This document shows positions 4,805-8,307 of a stretch of 8,307 nucleotides of DNA, one piece after another. Source of the DNA: an uncultured Eubacteriales bacterium (GTDB taxonomy: Bacteria; Bacillota; Clostridia; Oscillospirales; CAG-272); contig CAJJIY010000047.1 in NCBI GenBank assembly GCA_905187695.1, positions 1 through 8,307 of the forward strand, in the 5' to 3' direction. Under the pieces are notes generated by a model. It searched no databases, was not told where the DNA came from, and saw only the letters and a list, made by a program, of their open reading frames with translations. A program made the position numbers and the translations under genes. How positions within the stretch are numbered: position 1 is the first letter of the stretch; every line of letters starts with the position of its first letter.

Positions 4805-5989
4805 ATGAAAGAATTTGAACTCAAATACGGCTGTAACCCCAACCAAAAACCCGCGCGGATCTACATGGCCGACGGGAGCGAGCTGCCCATCCGGATCCTT
4901 TGCGGACGGCCGGGCTACATCAACTTTCTGGATGCCTTCAACGCCTTCCAGCTGGTGCGTGAACTGAAACAGGCGCTGGGGCTCCCCGCGGCCACCTCCT
5001 TCAAGCACGTCAGCCCCACCTCGGCGGCAGTTGGCCTGCCCCTTCCGGCGGCTCTGAAAAAAGCCTGCTTCTGTGACGACGTGCCGGAGCTGGACGCCTC
5101 CCCGCTCGCGTGTGCCTATGTCCGCGCACGCGGCACCGACCGGATGTGCTCTTTCGGAGATTTTGTAGCACTTTCCGACATTTGCGATGTCACCACGGCC
5201 AAGCTTTTAAAGCGCGAGGTCTCGGACGGCATCATTGCGCCGGGCTATGAGCCGGAGGCGCTGGAGATCCTGCGGACCAAGCGCAAAGGCAACTATAACA
5301 TTATTGAGATCGATCCCGACTACCACCCTGCGCCGACCGAGCACAAGGAGGTCTACGGTGTGACCTTTGAGCAGGGGCGCAACGAGATAAAGATCGACGA
5401 AAGCCTGCTTTCCAACATCGTTACCCGCAAAAAGGAACTGCCGGACAGCGCGCGGCGCGACCTGCTGATTTCGCTCATCACTCTGAAATACACTCAGTCC
5501 AACTCAGTCTGCTATGCCTTTGACGGACAGGCCATCGGCGTGGGCGCGGGTCAGCAGTCCCGCATTCACTGCACCCGGCTGGCCGGCTCGAAGGCCGACA
5601 CCTGGTTTTTACGCCAGCACGAAAAGGTGCTTGCGCTCCCCTTTTTGCCGACGCTGGGCCGTCCCGACCGCGACAATGTGATTGACGGTTACATCAACGG
5701 CAACGAGGAAGATGTCTGCGCCGAGGGCAACTGGCAGAAATACTTTACCACACGCCCCGAGGCGCTGACAGCCGCCGAAAAAGAGACCTATCTTGCCGGG
5801 ATCGACGGTGTGTCGCTGGGCAGTGACGCCTTCTTCCCCTTTGGCGACAATATCGAGCGCGCCAAAAAAAGCGGCGTGCGCTATGTGGCTGAGCCCGGCG
5901 GCTCGATCCGGGATGATCTGGTCATTGAACGCGCAGACAGCTACGGCATGGTCATGGCCTTCACCGGCGTACGGCTCTTCCATCACTGA
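4805..5989 (+). CDS. purH: AICAR transformylase, stand-alone (PurH transformylase domain only)
   Basis: 394 aa, against about 510-590 for fused PurH. It formylates AICAR to FAICAR using 10-formyl-THF. The start ATG at 4805 has AAGGAG (4793-4798) six nt upstream; an in-frame ATG at 4661 lies inside the previous gene and was rejected. Family motifs: LKYGCNPNQKPARIY at 6-20, ATSFKHVSPTSAAVG at 63-77, ARGTDRMCSFGDFVALSD at 108-125, KREVSDGIIAPGYEP at 136-150, LKYTQSNSVCYA at 227-238, IGVGAGQQSRIHCTRLAG at 244-261, GSDAFFPFGDNIERA at 339-353 and the terminal RLFHH. The counterparts of the catalytic Lys-His pair of human PurH (266/267) are K67-H68, the conserved Asn is N233, and the final His is H394. 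The enzyme looks complete. It cannot make IMP alone and must work with the PurO-like cyclohydrolase encoded 10 nt upstream. purD follows after 11 nt. Confidence 0.95.
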   Translation: MKEFELKYGCNPNQKPARIYMADGSELPIRILCGRPGYINFLDAFNAFQLVRELKQALGLPAATSFKHVSPTSAAVGLPLPAALKKACFCDDVPELDASPLACAYVRARGTDRMCSFGDFVALSDICDVTTAKLLKREVSDGIIAPGYEPEALEILRTKRKGNYNIIEIDPDYHPAPTEHKEVYGVTFEQGRNEIKIDESLLSNIVTRKKELPDSARRDLLISLITLKYTQSNSVCYAFDGQAIGVGAGQQSRIHCTRLAGSKADTWFLRQHEKVLALPFLPTLGRPDRDNVIDGYINGNEEDVCAEGNWQKYFTTRPEALTAAEKETYLAGIDGVSLGSDAFFPFGDNIERAKKSGVRYVAEPGGSIRDDLVIERADSYGMVMAFTGVRLFHH

Positions 5990-6000
5990 GAGGCGCGCGG

Positions 6001-7278
6001 ATGAAACTGCTGGTAGTGGGAGGCGGCGGCCGTGAACACGCGATCATCAAAAAACTGAAAGAAAACCCGGAGGTAAGCGAGATTTTCGCTCTGCCGGGAA
6101 ACGGCGGCATTGCAAAAGACGCCACCTGCGTACCGATTGCCGCAACCGACATTGAGGGCATCTGCCGCTTTGCCGCCGCGCAGGCGGTGGACTATGCCGT
6201 GGTCGCACCCGATGATCCGCTGGTGCTGGGATGCGTAGACGAACTGAAAAAAATCGGAATACCGTCCTTCGGCCCCAGCCGCGCGGCGGCACAGATCGAG
6301 GGCAGTAAAGTCTTTGCCAAGGATCTGATGAAAAAATACGGCATCCCGACCGCGCGCTATGAAGTTTTTGACAGCGCCGCGGCGGCGCTTGCCTATCTTG
6401 AAACCGCACCGATCCCGACCGTAGTGAAGGCTGACGGGCTGGCACTGGGAAAAGGCGTGACGGTGGCCATGACGCGGGAAGAAGCCCGGAATGCCGTGCG
6501 TGAGATCATGGAAGATCGGAAATTCGGCGCAAGCGGAAACCGGATCGTCATAGAAGAATTTCTGACCGGTCCGGAAGTCTCGGTATTGGCCTTTACGGAC
6601 GGGAAAACGCTCTCGCCGATGGTCTCCTCCATGGATCACAAGCGCGCGGGCGACGGCGACACCGGCCCGAACACCGGCGGCATGGGCACCGTTGCGCCCA
6701 ATCCCTTTTACACCCCCGACATAGCCAAAACAGCCATGGAAACCATTTTCCTGCCCACCGTACGCGCGATGGCGGCCGAGGGACGCCCCTTTTCCGGATG
6801 CCTTTATTTCGGGCTGATGCTGACTCCGGACGGCCCGAAAGTAATTGAATATAACTGCCGCTTCGGAGACCCCGAAACGCAGGTGGTGCTCCCGCTCCTG
6901 GATTCCGATCTTTTGACCGTTATGAAAGCCGTGACGGAGGGCCGTCTTTCCGAGGTGGAGATCAAGTGGAAAAAGGGCGCGGCCGCCTGCGTCATTATGG
7001 CCTCGGCGGGCTATCCCGGCACCTATAAAAAAGGCTTTGAAATTGAAATAGACCCCAGCGTGGCCAACGACATTTTTGTGGCCGGCGCAACTGCGGAAAA
7101 CGGCAGGCTGAAAACTGCCGGCGGGCGGGTGCTGGGGGTCTGCGCAACGGCCGGGGATCTTCCCGCCGCCCTGAAGGAAGCCTATCGGAAAACGGAAAAA
7201 GTACACTTTGAGGGCGCTTATTTCCGGCATGATATCGGAAAGAAAGCCCTGCGGGTCTGTGAGGAACAAAATGGTTAA
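6001..7278 (+). CDS. purD: Phosphoribosylamine-glycine ligase (GAR synthetase)
   Basis: 425 aa, the standard length. This ATP-grasp ligase joins glycine to phosphoribosylamine, the unstable PurF product, giving GAR. Motifs seen: VVGGGGREHAI at 5-15 in the N domain, VVAPDDPLVLG at 67-77, FGPSRAAAQIEGSKVFAKD at 90-108, VVKADGLALGKGVTV at 141-155 (ATP-grasp lysine and glycine loop), GDTGPNTGGMGTVAP at 219-233, YNCRFGDPETQVVLPLL at 284-300 (metal- and ATP-binding acid/Asn region) and GGRVLGV at 374-380 in the C domain. The GAGG-like spacing before the ATG (5990-5993, then 7 nt) is an acceptable Shine-Dalgarno site. The Asp-Asp in APDDPL, instead of the more usual Glu, is a form I recall from Clostridia. 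The stop overlaps the purL start by 8 nt. A 428-codon open frame on the opposite strand is a GC-driven shadow. Confidence 0.97.
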   Translation: MKLLVVGGGGREHAIIKKLKENPEVSEIFALPGNGGIAKDATCVPIAATDIEGICRFAAAQAVDYAVVAPDDPLVLGCVDELKKIGIPSFGPSRAAAQIEGSKVFAKDLMKKYGIPTARYEVFDSAAAALAYLETAPIPTVVKADGLALGKGVTVAMTREEARNAVREIMEDRKFGASGNRIVIEEFLTGPEVSVLAFTDGKTLSPMVSSMDHKRAGDGDTGPNTGGMGTVAPNPFYTPDIAKTAMETIFLPTVRAMAAEGRPFSGCLYFGLMLTPDGPKVIEYNCRFGDPETQVVLPLLDSDLLTVMKAVTEGRLSEVEIKWKKGAAACVIMASAGYPGTYKKGFEIEIDPSVANDIFVAGATAENGRLKTAGGRVLGVCATAGDLPAALKEAYRKTEKVHFEGAYFRHDIGKKALRVCEEQNG

Positions 7279-8307
7279 CAGAATTTATGTGGAAAAGAAA
7301 AAGGGGCTGACCGCCGAGGCGGATTCACTCCTTTGTGAGCTGCGCGATCTTTTGGGCATCAGATCTCTTTCGGCGCTTCGCGTGGTCAACCGCTATGACC
7401 TGGAAAACATCGAACCGGAGGTCTTTGAAAAGGCCGTCCGGGACGTGCTTTCCGAGCCGCAGCTGGACACCGTAAGCACGGAGCTCTCCTCGGCGGGGCA
7501 AACGGTTTTCGCCGTGGAATATCTGCCCGGCCAGTTTGACCAGCGTGCCGATTCTGCCGCGCAGTGCATTGAATTGCTCTCCCCCGGCGCGAAACCGCTG
7601 GTGCGTTCCGCGAAAGTCTATCTCCTTTCGGGCGATCTGACGGATGAAGATCTTGACAAAATCAAGAAATATGTCATCAACCCCGTGGAGGCGCGGGAGG
7701 CCTCGGCAGAACTGCCCGGGACGCTCTCTCTGCCGGTAAACGCTCCCGCCCCCGTGCCGGTGCTTTCCGGTTTTACCGCCTGCACGCGCGAGGAACTGGC
7801 CGACTTTGTGACCCGATACGGCCTTGCCATGGATACCGATGACGCGGTTTTTTGCCGCGATTACTTTAAAAATGAGGAAAAGCGCGACCCGACCCTCACC
7901 GAGATCCGGGTGATCGACACCTACTGGTCGGATCACTGTCGGCACACCACCTTCCACACGGTGCTGGAAAAGGTGACTTTTGACGACCCGGTGATCGAAA
8001 AGACCTATGAAGATTATCTTTCACTCCGGGAAAAACTCGGCGTGAAAAAACCGCGCACCCTCATGGATCTGGCTACCGTGGCCGTGAAGGGTCTGAAAGC
8101 GGCCGGAAAGCTCTCCAAACTGGATGAATCCGAAGAGATTAACGCCTGCACGGTGAAGATCACGGTGGAAAAGGACGGAAAAAAAGAACCGTGGCTGTTG
8201 CTTTTCAAAAACGAAACGCACAACCATCCCACCGAGATTGAGCCCTTCGGCGGCGCGGCGACCTGCATCGGCGGCGCGATCCGCGACCCGCTTTCGGGCC
8301 GCAGTTA
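7271..8307 (+). CDS. purL: Phosphoribosylformylglycinamidine synthase, large single-chain form, 3' truncated by window
   Basis: 345 codons plus two bases are present; the frame is open to the window edge. The start ATG at 7271 has GAGGA at 7261-7265 and overlaps purD by 8 nt. The enzyme converts FGAR to FGAM with ATP and glutamine. The N-terminal part (1-165) fits the PurS-like N domain of long PurL proteins. The linker/FGAM-synthase region shows YWSDHCRHTTF at 218-228 and KNETHNHPTEIEPFGGAAT at 313-331, followed by CIGGAIRDPLSGR. These are conserved PurL signatures; the His of WSDHCRHT and the Glu-Thr-His-Asn-His run belong to the active-site region. The EIEPFGGAATCIGGAIRD variant resembles the clostridial long PurL of roughly 1,200-1,300 aa, so the C-terminal glutaminase domain is expected outside the window. 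Whether that glutaminase is intact matters, because the PurF here seems to have lost its own. Confidence 0.94.
   Translation, partial: MVNRIYVEKKKGLTAEADSLLCELRDLLGIRSLSALRVVNRYDLENIEPEVFEKAVRDVLSEPQLDTVSTELSSAGQTVFAVEYLPGQFDQRADSAAQCIELLSPGAKPLVRSAKVYLLSGDLTDEDLDKIKKYVINPVEAREASAELPGTLSLPVNAPAPVPVLSGFTACTREELADFVTRYGLAMDTDDAVFCRDYFKNEEKRDPTLTEIRVIDTYWSDHCRHTTFHTVLEKVTFDDPVIEKTYEDYLSLREKLGVKKPRTLMDLATVAVKGLKAAGKLSKLDESEEINACTVKITVEKDGKKEPWLLLFKNETHNHPTEIEPFGGAATCIGGAIRDPLSGRS

Noticed and set aside
5983..7269. A 428-codon open frame on the minus strand opposite purD
   Set aside because: It mirrors purD almost exactly, gives low-complexity Gly/Arg/His-rich protein with no recognisable motif, and arises from GC-rich third codon positions.

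Overview
The window is a tightly packed, single-strand run of de novo purine biosynthesis genes in the order purE (3' end only) – purF-like – purM – FNT-family channel – purN – IMP cyclohydrolase (PurO-like) – AICAR transformylase (PurH domain) – purD – purL (5' part only). All genes are on the + strand. The base composition is GC-rich with G/C-ending codons. The protein variants (unfused AICAR transformylase next to a PurO-type cyclohydrolase, a large single-chain PurL, a PurN with FCGAGFYG) look like those of GC-rich gut-type Clostridia (Oscillospiraceae/Ruminococcaceae-like). This taxonomic guess comes from remembered family resemblance, not from a search.

Layout: 1-122 is the purE C-terminus. 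123-307 is a 185-nt spacer with potential RNA structure and two perfect 12-bp palindromes. From 308 on, genes are separated by 6-11 nt or overlap by 7-14 nt, except for a 56-nt AT-rich gap before purN. Nearly every start is preceded by an AAGGAG-like Shine-Dalgarno site, so the block is probably one translationally coupled operon. No terminator, tRNA, mobile element or CRISPR array was seen.

Pathway: PurF makes phosphoribosylamine, PurD adds glycine, PurN formylates GAR, PurL makes FGAM, PurM closes the first ring, PurE acts in the carboxylation of AIR, the AICAR transformylase adds the second formyl group and the PurO-like enzyme closes IMP. purK, purC and purB are not in this window.

The two most unusual points are (i) a PurF whose N-terminal glutaminase domain lacks the nucleophile Cys and every canonical glutamine-binding residue I can align, while its PRPP site and Fe-S cysteines are kept; and (ii) a formate/nitrite-transporter-family channel gene embedded between purM and purN. 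Together they raise the idea of a purine pathway built around free ammonia and imported or exported formate. That idea is inference.
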